A stretch of 64,000 bases of DNA from Marinomonas fungiae (GTDB lineage: Bacteria; Pseudomonadota; Gammaproteobacteria; Pseudomonadales; Marinomonadaceae), in NCBI RefSeq assembly GCF_001418205.1, contig NZ_LIQF01000001.1, positions 216,863-280,862 of the forward strand. The letters run 5' to 3'. Shown here piece after piece: positions 36,809 to 46,301 of this stretch (the first letter of the stretch is position 1; each line of letters begins with the position of its first letter). Under the pieces are notes generated by a model, which was given only the letters and a program-made list of their open reading frames with translations, had not been told where the DNA came from and ran no database searches. The translations under genes were made by a program, and so were the position numbers.

Positions 36809-39656
36809 CAAATTTCGACCAATTCTTCGCCCCTCATTTGTCGCGCAGATTTTCTTAATCTGCTCGGTTTTCACTAGTTTTTCATCCATAGCCGCCTCAA
36901 TGCATTTTATCCAAGGTAAAGGTCAATCAGACCAACATGAATACGCACATCTAACACTAGATAACGGCCTAACCGTCATTCTCGTGTCTGACCCGATGGC
37001 TGAACGCTCAGCCGCTTCACTCGCGATCAAAGCAGGCAGTTACCAAGATCCTGCACAACATTTAGGCCTAGCGCACCTACTCGAGCACATGCTATTTCTA
37101 GGCACAGAAAAATACCCTGAAGCCGGCGCTTATCAAGAATTCATTCGCCAAAGCGGTGGCTCACACAACGCCTACACTGGTGCAGAGATCACCAACTACT
37201 ACTTTGACACCTTGCCCGCTTCATACCCTGAAGCACTGGACCGTTTTGCACAGTTCTTCATTGCGCCAACCTTAGACCCAAAGTACATCGAACGTGAAAT
37301 CAATGCTGTGGACTCGGAATATAGAGCTAAACTGGACGACGAAAGCCGTCGCAGCAATGAGGCCATCAAAACACTTTACTCTGAGCACCACCCTGCCGCT
37401 CGCTTCACCGTCGGCAACAAAGAGACCCTAGGCAACATCACTGCGGAGCAACTGCAAGATCTTCTGCAGGGCTTTTACCATCGCTATTACACACCTGAAA
37501 ACATGGCTTTGACCCTAGTAGCCAATCAGCCACTTGAAACTCTAGCAGCCTATGCACGTAATTACTTTGATGCTATTGAAAAGCGCACAACTACCAACAA
37601 GCCTCCTTTACCAAGCATCGTAGAGCACACAGGCAAGGTGCAACTTTTCAAAACCAAGACTGAGAAGAGCATTGTTAAATTTTCATTTGAGATTCCTAGT
37701 CAGACGTTAAACTACGCTACCCAACCAGCACGATACTTATCTTATGTCCTTGGAGACGAATCGGAAAATTCCCTGTTCGCTAATTTGAAACAGCAGCATT
37801 GGGTGCAGTCTTTGCACGCAGGCACAAATTTAGACGATGGCCAGCACGCCTTTTTCACCATCACCATGTCATTGACAGAAGATGGCGTGGAGCATCGTTC
37901 AGAAATTGTGGAACGCTTATTCAAAACCATTGATAACTTACTGCGCAGCCCTATTTCCCAGCAGTACCTTGCAGAAACCAAAACACTAAGCGCACTTAAC
38001 TTTGAATATCATGACTACCTTCAGCCTGTGAAGCTGTCACAAATTCTTTCTAGTCGCGCACTCGACATCCCTGCTGAACAATTGATGGCAAGTTTCCATA
38101 TCTCAGAACACGCCAGCGAGCAAAATATTCGCAATCTGATGAATTACCTGCAGCAAGACAATCTAATCGTGCAATGGCAAAGCAATAAAGACTTCCCAAA
38201 TGACTGGATTAAGGGCGAGGTCACTTGGGCAACTGAACCACTGTATGACAGCCAATATGCCAATGGCGACCTTGCCTTTCAGCAAACAGACCTGATTGCG
38301 CAAAGCACTCTGCCTTCTGATTTTGGCCTACCCAACGCGAACCCATTCATGCCAGAAAAGCTAGATCTTGTCGCACAAAATTTAACGATAGACCCGAGCA
38401 TCATCGATGCTAAAAAAGGTTACGATTTCTGGTACAAGCCGAACACGCAATTCAACAAACCTACAGGTATGATCTTTGGCTACTTTGGCTTCTTAAAGAA
38501 TCCAGACACTCGCGACCGCCTACTCTTACAACTTTGGGCTCGACTCTTCAATGACGCTGCAGGCGAAAGCACCTACCAGCCTTACATGGCTGGACTGGGC
38601 TACGAATTGTATACCCATAGTAACGGCCTAACCCTACGCACCAGCGGCTACAACGATAAACAAAGCGACTATTTCTATTCACTGGTTGAGCAAATAATGG
38701 CTTTTCGCGCTTCAGGCAAGCGCCTTGAGATTGCTAAACAAGATGTACTGAAAGGCTTGAATAATCTGGAAAGCCAGCCTCCGTATGCCTTGGCACGCCA
38801 CTATTTCAGTCAAACAGCAATCAAAGGCAATGCACCAGTAAACGTTTTGCAAGAATTGATTGGCAAGATCACAGTGGAAGATGTTAACCACTTTATCGAT
38901 CAACATGTACAACGCTTCCAATACGTGGGGTACATGACTGGCAATTTCCGTAGAAGCGATGCTGAACAACTATCCGCAAGACTCAACGACAAAATTGATA
39001 CCTGCCTGCACACTCACGCCTATCGCCCTGTGGAACTGAAAAACTTTGGCCCACAGCAAAACTATCTGTACAACTTTGATACTAGCAGTGCTGACAGCAC
39101 AGTACTTTATAGCCTGATAGCAACCGATAATAACAACGCGACCTATACACAAAGGGCTTATGTCAGAATCTTGGCGCAATTACTTGGGGCAAAGTTCTAT
39201 AATGAATTTCGCACCGAAAAACAGTATGGCTACATCGTCGCAGTGACCAACCAAACCATTGAACGAACACCGGCCATTGGCTTCTTAGTGCAATCACCAA
39301 ATACCAGCACTCAAGTCCTAGTAAACGAGATCGAGCGTTTTATTCAATCCACTAAATGGGGCGAAAAAGACGTTAGTGATAAGGAGTTTGAGCAAGCGCG
39401 TCAGGCAGTGTTAGCCGCCTACATGAAGCAGCCAACCAACTTAAAGGAAGAGGCATTAGAAGAGTGGCCACACATCGTTGAACCAAACCATAATTTTAAT
39501 GACCGCAAAGAATGGATCACGGCTCTCGAAGAATTGAATAAATTAGATTTCTTAGCATTTATGCGCGAAAAGATTGAACAGAATCAAGCAGCACGTCTAT
39601 TGATAACCAATAACTGGCAAAACACTGAAGCTTGGACTGCACTACATATTGAGTAG
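36804..39656 (+). CDS. Pitrilysin-like M16 zinc metallopeptidase (protease III type)
   Basis: A secreted M16 peptidase of about 950 residues. A signal peptide ends at about residue 32 (SSIAA). The inverted zinc motif is HLLEH near 96-100, with the third ligand in NAVDSEY about 75 residues later, as in E. coli pitrilysin. Four M16 domains fit the length. Such enzymes degrade small peptides in the periplasm. The start is the ATG at 36804 or the GTG at 36798, both inside a hairpin. The upstream SDR ends 45 bases before. Confidence 0.93.
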   Translation: MIKFRPILRPSFVAQIFLICSVFTSFSSIAASMHFIQGKGQSDQHEYAHLTLDNGLTVILVSDPMAERSAASLAIKAGSYQDPAQHLGLAHLLEHMLFLGTEKYPEAGAYQEFIRQSGGSHNAYTGAEITNYYFDTLPASYPEALDRFAQFFIAPTLDPKYIEREINAVDSEYRAKLDDESRRSNEAIKTLYSEHHPAARFTVGNKETLGNITAEQLQDLLQGFYHRYYTPENMALTLVANQPLETLAAYARNYFDAIEKRTTTNKPPLPSIVEHTGKVQLFKTKTEKSIVKFSFEIPSQTLNYATQPARYLSYVLGDESENSLFANLKQQHWVQSLHAGTNLDDGQHAFFTITMSLTEDGVEHRSEIVERLFKTIDNLLRSPISQQYLAETKTLSALNFEYHDYLQPVKLSQILSSRALDIPAEQLMASFHISEHASEQNIRNLMNYLQQDNLIVQWQSNKDFPNDWIKGEVTWATEPLYDSQYANGDLAFQQTDLIAQSTLPSDFGLPNANPFMPEKLDLVAQNLTIDPSIIDAKKGYDFWYKPNTQFNKPTGMIFGYFGFLKNPDTRDRLLLQLWARLFNDAAGESTYQPYMAGLGYELYTHSNGLTLRTSGYNDKQSDYFYSLVEQIMAFRASGKRLEIAKQDVLKGLNNLESQPPYALARHYFSQTAIKGNAPVNVLQELIGKITVEDVNHFIDQHVQRFQYVGYMTGNFRRSDAEQLSARLNDKIDTCLHTHAYRPVELKNFGPQQNYLYNFDTSSADSTVLYSLIATDNNNATYTQRAYVRILAQLLGAKFYNEFRTEKQYGYIVAVTNQTIERTPAIGFLVQSPNTSTQVLVNEIERFIQSTKWGEKDVSDKEFEQARQAVLAAYMKQPTNLKEEALEEWPHIVEPNHNFNDRKEWITALEELNKLDFLAFMREKIEQNQAARLLITNNWQNTEAWTALHIE

Positions 39657-39665
39657 AACTAAACT

Positions 39666-40274
39666 CTAACCACCGATGAGCTGCTCTAATTTCTGCTCAT
39701 TGGTGAGTTCCGCTTGATTTGCAGGAACGGATTCTGCGGGAGCTTGCGATTTTTCAGCAGTTGGCTGAATACGGGTACCTGGAACCACTTCAGTAAATTC
39801 CCCCTCATCCAATGTAGGGTTATCCTCTGGATGAAGTGCAGCTTGATCCTGTTCAAGCTTAGCCTTTTGATCTCCAAAAATACCGATCTCAGGCATCATA
39901 CTTAAACGCTTCTGCTGAATCTCTTCCGGGATATGCCCAGTAAACAACACTGTAAATGGTGAATCCTTGGTGCGCTGATTAACTTCTCGATAGATTTCTT
40001 GCTCGCGCTTGGCAATGGCAGACTCCTCGAGATAAGACAGCTTGTTGGGATTAGCTGACACCACCAGATTCGCCAACATATTATTCTTTGGCTGCTCAGC
40101 AGGGATGATGGTGACATCTTCTGGACTACTCAATACGACTTGATGTTCGCCATGAAAAATCTGATTACCGTACATCACCTCTACTGGCTCAATACGTATG
40201 GTTTGCGCATAAAGCGGAATGGTAGCGGATGTGACAGTCAGCAAACTAAAAGTCGTAATTTTTTTCAAGAACAT
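39666..40274 (-). CDS. Periplasmic protein of unknown function
   Basis: A 202-residue protein with a signal peptide (MFLKKITTFSLLTVTS... ending in YAQ). The mature part begins with TIRIEPVEVMYG, and the C-terminal third is low-complexity and rich in Glu, Pro, Gln and Ala. GGAG lies before the ATG. I do not recognise a family; the start recalls CsiV-type peptidoglycan-associated proteins, but not enough to assign. It converges with the protease gene, leaving 9 bases. Confidence 0.6.
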   Translation of the reverse strand: MFLKKITTFSLLTVTSATIPLYAQTIRIEPVEVMYGNQIFHGEHQVVLSSPEDVTIIPAEQPKNNMLANLVVSANPNKLSYLEESAIAKREQEIYREVNQRTKDSPFTVLFTGHIPEEIQQKRLSMMPEIGIFGDQKAKLEQDQAALHPEDNPTLDEGEFTEVVPGTRIQPTAEKSQAPAESVPANQAELTNEQKLEQLIGG

Positions 40275-40320
40275 TCAAGCACTCCTCAGACACCCACCAC
40301 TATAGAAGAAACTTTAAACA

Positions 40321-40350
40321 AAAAAAAGGAGACCAAGGTCTCCTTTGTTT
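40321..40350. terminator. Terminator between fabV and the periplasmic gene
   Basis: Arms AAAGGAGAC (40325-40333) and GTCTCCTTT (40338-40346). The A run on the left gives a T run on the minus strand, so it stops fabV transcripts. Confidence 0.75.
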
Positions 40351-40371
40351 ATCGTCATGTAAACGAATGTC

Positions 40372-41574
40372 TTAAAGTGTAATAACGTCAAATTCCACTT
40401 GAGGCTCAACCTCAGCTTCATAATCAACGCCGTCCACACCGAAACCAAACAGTTTCAAGAACTCATCTTTGTACAGTTGGTAATCTGTCTCAGCAAATAA
40501 ATTCTCATCTGTGATTTGAGGCCATAGATCACGGCAAGCCTGCTGAACGTCTTCACGAAGCTCCCAATCGTCTAGACGAAGACGGTTATTATCATCTACC
40601 AACTCAGCAGGATTATTGTCGTTGTACAAACGCTCTGCAAACATGCGGTAAATTTGATCCATACAACCTTCATGCAGACCTTTTTCACGCATCACTTTGA
40701 AGACCATTGATAGGTAAAGTGGCATTACAGGGATCGCAGAAGACGCTTGTGTCACGACAGATTTAAGGACCGCAACATTCGCACCACCGCCATTTTTAGC
40801 AAGCTCCGCATTGATAGCATGCGACGCACGATCTAGATCTTCTTTCGCTTTACCTAGCGCTCCGTGCCAGTAGATAGGCCAAGTGATATCAGAACCGATG
40901 TATGAGTAGGCGACTGTACGCGCACCCTCAGCCAACACACCTGCATCAGACAGCGCAGACATCCAAAGTTCCCAATCCTGACCACCCATTACAGTAACCG
41001 TTTGCTCCACTTCTTCTTGTGTAGCAGGTTCGATTTCAGCATCGATGATCACATCGCGGTTAGTATCAATTGCTGTTGAGCGGTATGTTTCGCCAATCGG
41101 CTTAAGAACTGAACGAATCACTTCACCTGACTCAGGCATTTTACGAACAGGAGATGCCAATGAGTAAACTACTAAATCGATTTCACCCAAGTCTTCTTTA
41201 ATTAGCTCAATCACTTTGTCACGGGCTTCATTTGAGAAGGCGTCACCATTGATGCTTTTCGCATATAGACCCGCTTCGTGGGCTGCTTTATCAAATGCAG
41301 CCGCGTTGTACCAACCCGCAGTCCCTGGCTTTTTCTCCGTAGCCGGCTTTTCAAAGAACACACCAATGGTTGCCGCGCCAGAACCAAACGCTGCTGCGAC
41401 ACGAGAAGAAAGGCCGTAACCGCTTGATGAACCAATCACCAATACTTTTTTTGGGCCGTTTTTGATTTCGCCGTTAGCTTTCGTTTTAGCAATCTGATCT
41501 AAAACGTTTTTCTCACAACCAGTTGGGTGAGTAGTCGTACAAATAAATCCACGAATTTTCGGCTTAATGATCAT
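40372..41574 (-). CDS. fabV: Enoyl-ACP reductase FabV
   Basis: FabV is the NADH-dependent enoyl-acyl carrier protein reductase that closes each round of fatty acid elongation and is naturally tolerant to triclosan. The 400-residue product has the cofactor loop [11 protein letters not shown], the catalytic Tyr-x8-Lys pair in [20 protein letters not shown], and the typical N-terminus [17 protein letters not shown]. It stands alone with its own terminator. Confidence 0.97.
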   Translation of the reverse strand: MIIKPKIRGFICTTTHPTGCEKNVLDQIAKTKANGEIKNGPKKVLVIGSSSGYGLSSRVAAAFGSGAATIGVFFEKPATEKKPGTAGWYNAAAFDKAAHEAGLYAKSINGDAFSNEARDKVIELIKEDLGEIDLVVYSLASPVRKMPESGEVIRSVLKPIGETYRSTAIDTNRDVIIDAEIEPATQEEVEQTVTVMGGQDWELWMSALSDAGVLAEGARTVAYSYIGSDITWPIYWHGALGKAKEDLDRASHAINAELAKNGGGANVAVLKSVVTQASSAIPVMPLYLSMVFKVMREKGLHEGCMDQIYRMFAERLYNDNNPAELVDDNNRLRLDDWELREDVQQACRDLWPQITDENLFAETDYQLYKDEFLKLFGFGVDGVDYEAEVEPQVEFDVITL

Positions 41575-41717
41575 AGTTAAGTCTCAACGTCATGTTTCCA
41601 TAGCATGCTGTTGCATCCGGTAAATGGGCAACAACACAAAGTTGGCGCACATGATACAATACCCAGCAATACTTGTCCCTTTTCTTTATTTCACTGTAGA
41701 TCAATCACCCACCTTCT

Positions 41718-42950
41718 ATGAATATTTTAATTATTGGTTACGTCTGGCCTGAACCAAATTCTTCCGCTGCGGGAAGCCGTATGATGCAGCTCATCAAAAC
41801 TTTTCGCGCCCAAGACTGGCAGGTTGAGTTTGCCTCTCCAGCTCAAATCAGCGAACACATGGAAGACTTATCTCAATACGGCGTGAGCACTGCAGCGATT
41901 GAACTCAACAGTGATAGTTTTAATAAGTACATTGCTGCATTGAAGCCAGATATGGTGATATTTGATCGTTTTATGATGGAAGAACAGTTTGGCTGGCGCG
42001 TTGAGAAATACGCGCCTGATGCCCTACGCGTACTCAACACCGAAGACTTACACTCTCTACGCGATGCTCGACACAGCGCTGTGAAGCAAAACCGCGCCTT
42101 TGTACAGGTCGATATGTACAGTGATTTAGGTGTTCGTGAAATCGCCGCCATCTATCGCAGCGATTTAACGCTAATGATCTCCGAGTATGAAACCGAACTT
42201 TTGCAGCAAGCGTTTAACGTGCCCGAGACCCACGTTATGCACCTACCGTTTATGCTCGACACTGATGCGTTAACAGCTAGGCCCTTCGAACAACGGCAGG
42301 ACTTTGTCATCATTGGCAACTTCCGCCATGCGCCAAATTGGGATGCGGTATTACAGTTAAAACAAGTGTACTGGCCGATAATTCGTAAGCGCCTACCTGA
42401 AGCCAAGCTCAATATTTATGGCGCTTACCCACCTCCTAAAGCGACGCAACTACATAACGAAAAGGAAGGTTTTCTAATAAAAGGCTGGGCCGAAGACGCT
42501 TTGGAAGTGATTGAAAATGCACGCATTATGCTTAGCCCGATTCGCTTTGGTGCTGGCATTAAGGGCAAGCTGGTCGAAGCCATGCAAATGGGAACGCCAA
42601 GCATCACGACGTCAATAGGCGCAGAAGCCATGCACGGAAACATGCCTTGGAACGGTGTTATCACTGATGATATAGAAGAGTTTGTTAACGCAGCCGTTAG
42701 CCTTTATCAAGACCAAGCAAGCTTTGAACTTATGCAAAAAAATGGTCATGCCATCATCAGACAACGCTACAACCAAACTGAATGGCAAGAAAAGCTGATT
42801 ACTCGCTTAAAAATTCAACAACAGCTAAAACAACGGCTACGGGAACATTTTTTCTTAGGCAAGCTAGCGCGCCATCATTCCATGAAAAGCACCCAGTATA
42901 TGTCGCAATGGATTACTTTAAAAAATGGCCTAAGCCATGATCAATCTTAA
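41718..42950 (+). CDS. GT-B type glycosyltransferase
   Basis: A 410-residue glycosyltransferase of the group-1 (GT4-like) fold. The C-terminal half has the sugar-nucleotide site in SPIRFGAGIKGKLVEAMQMGTPSITT, with the Glu of the E-x7-E region. The N-terminal Rossmann half begins MNILIIGYVWPEPNSSAAGSR. Donor and acceptor are unknown. No other sugar genes lie nearby, so this is an isolated gene rather than part of a capsule or LPS cluster. Confidence 0.85.
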   Translation: MNILIIGYVWPEPNSSAAGSRMMQLIKTFRAQDWQVEFASPAQISEHMEDLSQYGVSTAAIELNSDSFNKYIAALKPDMVIFDRFMMEEQFGWRVEKYAPDALRVLNTEDLHSLRDARHSAVKQNRAFVQVDMYSDLGVREIAAIYRSDLTLMISEYETELLQQAFNVPETHVMHLPFMLDTDALTARPFEQRQDFVIIGNFRHAPNWDAVLQLKQVYWPIIRKRLPEAKLNIYGAYPPPKATQLHNEKEGFLIKGWAEDALEVIENARIMLSPIRFGAGIKGKLVEAMQMGTPSITTSIGAEAMHGNMPWNGVITDDIEEFVNAAVSLYQDQASFELMQKNGHAIIRQRYNQTEWQEKLITRLKIQQQLKQRLREHFFLGKLARHHSMKSTQYMSQWITLKNGLSHDQS

Positions 42951-42959
42951 CAATAAGTG

Positions 42960-43175
42960 CTAGTTAATAAATTGACTTTCACTTTCGCGCTGGTGGACTT
43001 TTTTCATGACCGCCAGCTGCTCTTCTGGTGTCATCTTGCCCCAACGACTGATTTCTTGACCTGTGCGATAACAACCAATGCATACATTGTCTTCATTCAG
43101 CTCACAAATGTTAATACAAGGCGAACGAACCGCTTTTTGCTTAGCAGAGGCTTTTTTACGATTGGTGTTTTTCAT
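42960..43175 (-). CDS. DUF1289 family protein
   Basis: A 71-residue protein with the DUF1289 signature SPCINICELNEDNVCIGCYR followed by TGQEISRWGKMT; four cysteines suggest a metal site. The ATG at 43175 has AGG at good spacing, better than the ATG at 43181. It overlaps the upstream Cys-rich gene by 20 bases. Function is not known. Confidence 0.85.
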   Translation of the reverse strand: MKNTNRKKASAKQKAVRSPCINICELNEDNVCIGCYRTGQEISRWGKMTPEEQLAVMKKVHQRESESQFIN

Positions 43176-43338
43176 CGGCATCCTGATCTGTTGCTTGCGA
43201 GCTTTCCGACTTTTCTTTTAACGCCTTCTGTTGAACATTCCACTCACGTAACGCTTCGTAGTAAGTATCCCAAACACAAGGACTGCATTCGCTTTCACAA
43301 CACTCCCAGTCTTCTGGCGGAGTTGGCTTTTCATTCAT
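43156..43338 (-). CDS. Small Cys-rich oxidoreductase-like protein
   Basis: A 60-residue protein whose N-terminal half matches the oxidoreductase-like domain (PF09791 type): PTPPEDWECCESECSPCVW followed by DTYYEAL. The cysteines probably bind metal. AGGAG precedes the ATG. Cotranscribed and translationally overlapping with the DUF1289 gene; the two may work together, but no function is known. Confidence 0.8.
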   Translation of the reverse strand: MNEKPTPPEDWECCESECSPCVWDTYYEALREWNVQQKALKEKSESSQATDQDADEKHQS

Positions 43339-43354
43339 TTAAAGTCTCCTAAAA

Positions 43355-43420
43355 TAAAAAATCCCTCGAGTACACATGCGCGCCATCATAGCATCGCCAG
43401 CAAACACGAGGGATTGGTCG
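43355..43420 (-). terminator. Terminator of the YebC-like gene
   Basis: Arms AATCCCTCG (43360-43368) and CGAGGGATT (43407-43415) with a long loop; on the minus strand the stem is followed by TTTTTATTTT. Confidence 0.65.
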
Positions 43421-43424
43421 AATA

Positions 43425-44141
43425 TTAGAATTCAGCGTTATGGTAAACGCGCTGAACGTCGTCTAGATCGTTCAGTAGATCAAGGAAACGTTCAAATTGA
43501 TCAACGTCTTCGCCTGAAATCTCAGTCGTCATTTGAGGAATGAATTGGATTTCATCCACTTCAAAATCTACATCGCCAAATGCGTCGATAATGGCTTGAC
43601 GAGCTTTAGCGTACTCCGTGTTTGGTGTGAATACGGTTACTTTACCTTCTTCAGACTCAATGTCAGACACATCAACATCGGCTTCAAGTAGCGCTTCCAT
43701 CACCGCATCTTCGTCTTCTGCAGAGAAAACAAAAATAGCAGAGTGGTCAAACATGTGTGACACACTGCCTTGCGTACCGATTTTACACTTAACCTTGTTG
43801 AAACAAGTGCGCACATCACCGAATGTACGGTTTGGGTTATCAGACAAACAGTCAACGATAACCATAGTGTTACCTGGGCCAAAACCTTCATAACGTGCGG
43901 TATCAAAGTCTTCGCCACCGCCACCTTTGGCTTTGTCGATTGCTTTTTCGATAACGTGCGTTGGTACTTGGTCCTTTTTAGCGCGTTCGATCAAGCTACG
44001 TAGTGCTAGGTTACCGGCTGGATCTATGCCGCCAGATTTCGCACATACATAAATTTCACGTCCGTATTTACTGTAAACCTTGGCTTTTTGATCCGAGGTT
44101 TTCGCCATGGACTCTTTTCGGTTCTGAAAGGCTCTGCCCAT
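43425..44141 (-). CDS. YebC/TACO1 family protein, YeeN subgroup
   Basis: A 238-residue protein of the YebC/TACO1 family. The start [20 protein letters not shown] resembles E. coli YeeN rather than YebC proper (which begins MAGHSKW). Family members bind DNA or relieve ribosome stalling at proline runs. Segments [22 protein letters not shown] and [23 protein letters not shown] are diagnostic. No ruvC or ruvA is adjacent, unlike classical yebC. Confidence 0.92.
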   Translation of the reverse strand: MGRAFQNRKESMAKTSDQKAKVYSKYGREIYVCAKSGGIDPAGNLALRSLIERAKKDQVPTHVIEKAIDKAKGGGGEDFDTARYEGFGPGNTMVIVDCLSDNPNRTFGDVRTCFNKVKCKIGTQGSVSHMFDHSAIFVFSAEDEDAVMEALLEADVDVSDIESEEGKVTVFTPNTEYAKARQAIIDAFGDVDFEVDEIQFIPQMTTEISGEDVDQFERFLDLLNDLDDVQRVYHNAEF

Positions 44142-44339
44142 TAGATATTCCTACTCTATTAAAGTCGTTTAGAAAGCAGAAATTCTAACGCTTAGTGCAC
44201 TCTTAGGAAACTCCCTAAACTCTATTTCACCAACATTTACCTTGATTACTTCACCATTTAAGCTAGCAAAGGCTTACAATAGAGCCCGCGAAGAAACTTT
44301 CTTTGCCTGATGATCTGAAATAATTTTTCATGCTATGAT

Positions 44340-44369
44340 GTTTTTATTAAATAATCATTTAATAAAAAC
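44340..44369. promoter_or_regulatory. Perfect AT-rich palindrome before the SulP gene
   Basis: GTTTTTATTAAAT (44340-44352) and its exact complement (44357-44369) flank AATC, 29 bases before the SulP start. It may be an operator or an attenuating hairpin; it is too AT-rich for a strong terminator. Confidence 0.6.
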
Positions 44370-44398
44370 TTTTTAAACCTGCATATCGGAGACGTGCC

Positions 44399-46183
44399 AT
44401 GTCCCAAGCCCTGCATAAATGGTTGCCTTGGCTTACTTTTGTGAACAGCTCAACAGTCAAGGCAGATTTCATTGCAGGAATTACATGCGCCTCCATGTCA
44501 ATTCCCCAAGGGATTGCATTCGCTGCAATCGCCGGCCTACCAGCAGAATATGGTTTTTACAGCGCCATGGTCGCACCGATTATTGCCGTATTGTTTGGCT
44601 CTTCTTGGCATATGGTTTGTGGGCCTGCGACTGCCATTTCTGCATTGCTGTTTTCATCACTGTCTGGTTTGTACGCACCGGGGTCAGCGGAGTTTATCCA
44701 AGCCGCGCTGGCCATCACCTTTCTAGCGGGGTTAATACAATTGGCTTTGGGGTTGGCCAAGCTGGGCAATCTCACCAACTTTGTCTCTCATGCTGTAATG
44801 GTCGGCTTTATTACTGGGGCAGCGTTTTTGATCATGTTAAGTCAAGTTCAGCATGCCTTGACCGCCGATTTACCGCGTCCTGAAAACCTCCTGAACTTTA
44901 TTAGTGCGCTTCTGCGTGCGGGCCCGCAAATAAACCTATACTCACTGTCGATCTGTGCCGTCACTATCATAAGTGCCATGGTGATTCGCAAGATCTCAAA
45001 CAAGCTCCCCCATTACCTATTGGCCTTAATTGTAGGCAGTGTCTTCGGTTACCTAATGCAAGCTGGGGCAAATGGCGTACCACTCGTGGGCAAATTGAAT
45101 GAAGCCATTCCTCCTTTTGCGCTGATTGAACTATCTGGCTCTACCTTACGAGAATTAGCGCCGGGGGCGGTAGTATTGGCTCTTATTGGCCTTTTGGAAG
45201 CTGCGTCCATATCCAAAGCGATAGCCCTTAAAACTCATCAAGAAATCGACACCAACCGCGAGTTTATCGGTCAAGGGATGTCCAATATAGTAGGCAGTCT
45301 CTTTTCCAATTATATGAGCTCTGGCTCCTTTACTCGTAGTGGTATCAACGTTGAAGCTGGGGCACGCACACCTTTGGCAATCATTTTTTCGAGTGTCTTC
45401 TTACTCCTAATTTTAAGCCTGATTGCCCCACTCTTTTCACATCTCCCAATTCCTGCAATGGCAGGCATTATCATGTTAGTGGGTTGGCGTTTAATTGAAT
45501 TTAAAGAATTGCTGCACTACGCCAAGACCAGCCGTTCTGAGCTAAGTATCGCATTGGTCACTTTAACCAGCACCATTGGCATTAGTCTAGAGTTCGGTAT
45601 TTTGGTTGGTGTGGGGCTAAGCTTGGCATTGTTCCTAAGTCAGACCGCCAAACCGAACGTACGCATTTTGGCGCCAATGGATACCGATGAAGGCCGCTAC
45701 TTTCATAACATTATGCACTTCGACTTGGAAACTTGCCCTCAGATCCACTTCATCCGTTTGGATGGCCCTCTTTACTTTGGTTCAGTGGACTACATGGCCA
45801 AGCAATTCCAGAGCATCGAGCACGATTTACCTCATAAAGATCATTGGATCATTTTATGTCGCGGCTTATCGGCCATCGACATGCAAGGCGCACACTTTCT
45901 CAAACAACTAGTGGATCAGCGTCGTGAATCAAACACGCAGGTACATTTGGTCGTTCGCTACCTATGGCAATTAGAGTTACTCAAACAGTTTGGTGTGTTA
46001 GACAAAGTAGGAGCAAACCATAACTACCCAGCAAAAGGTGTTGCCATCGAAAAAATAGAGCGGGATATGGATATGAAACAATGTGCTCAATGTGACAAGA
46101 ATGTCTTTAGAGAATGCTCAAATCGTAAGCAAAAAGGCTTGGCTATCATTGCCAAAGAACCCCTATCAACTGAAGGGAATTAA
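44399..46183 (+). CDS. SulP family anion transporter with STAS domain
   Basis: A 594-residue inner-membrane protein of the SulP/SLC26 family, carrying sulfate, bicarbonate or related anions. The N-terminal motif GITCASMSIPQGIAFAAIAG and about 12 helices are typical. The STAS domain is at about 440-555 (IDMQGAHFLKQLVDQ). An extra C-terminal tail carries MKQCAQCDKNVFREC, a CxxC plus third Cys, which is not usual. GGAG precedes the ATG. Substrate cannot be told from sequence. Confidence 0.93.
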   Translation: MSQALHKWLPWLTFVNSSTVKADFIAGITCASMSIPQGIAFAAIAGLPAEYGFYSAMVAPIIAVLFGSSWHMVCGPATAISALLFSSLSGLYAPGSAEFIQAALAITFLAGLIQLALGLAKLGNLTNFVSHAVMVGFITGAAFLIMLSQVQHALTADLPRPENLLNFISALLRAGPQINLYSLSICAVTIISAMVIRKISNKLPHYLLALIVGSVFGYLMQAGANGVPLVGKLNEAIPPFALIELSGSTLRELAPGAVVLALIGLLEAASISKAIALKTHQEIDTNREFIGQGMSNIVGSLFSNYMSSGSFTRSGINVEAGARTPLAIIFSSVFLLLILSLIAPLFSHLPIPAMAGIIMLVGWRLIEFKELLHYAKTSRSELSIALVTLTSTIGISLEFGILVGVGLSLALFLSQTAKPNVRILAPMDTDEGRYFHNIMHFDLETCPQIHFIRLDGPLYFGSVDYMAKQFQSIEHDLPHKDHWIILCRGLSAIDMQGAHFLKQLVDQRRESNTQVHLVVRYLWQLELLKQFGVLDKVGANHNYPAKGVAIEKIERDMDMKQCAQCDKNVFRECSNRKQKGLAIIAKEPLSTEGN

Positions 46184-46301
46184 TAGTTACTCCTCATTAT
46201 TTACTAAGGTAATGAATAGTCATCAAGTGGTTATCATTATACTATTATCAAACGATAGGTTAGTTTTTGCATGATTCTTATAACGTTTACGACTAGAACT
46301 T

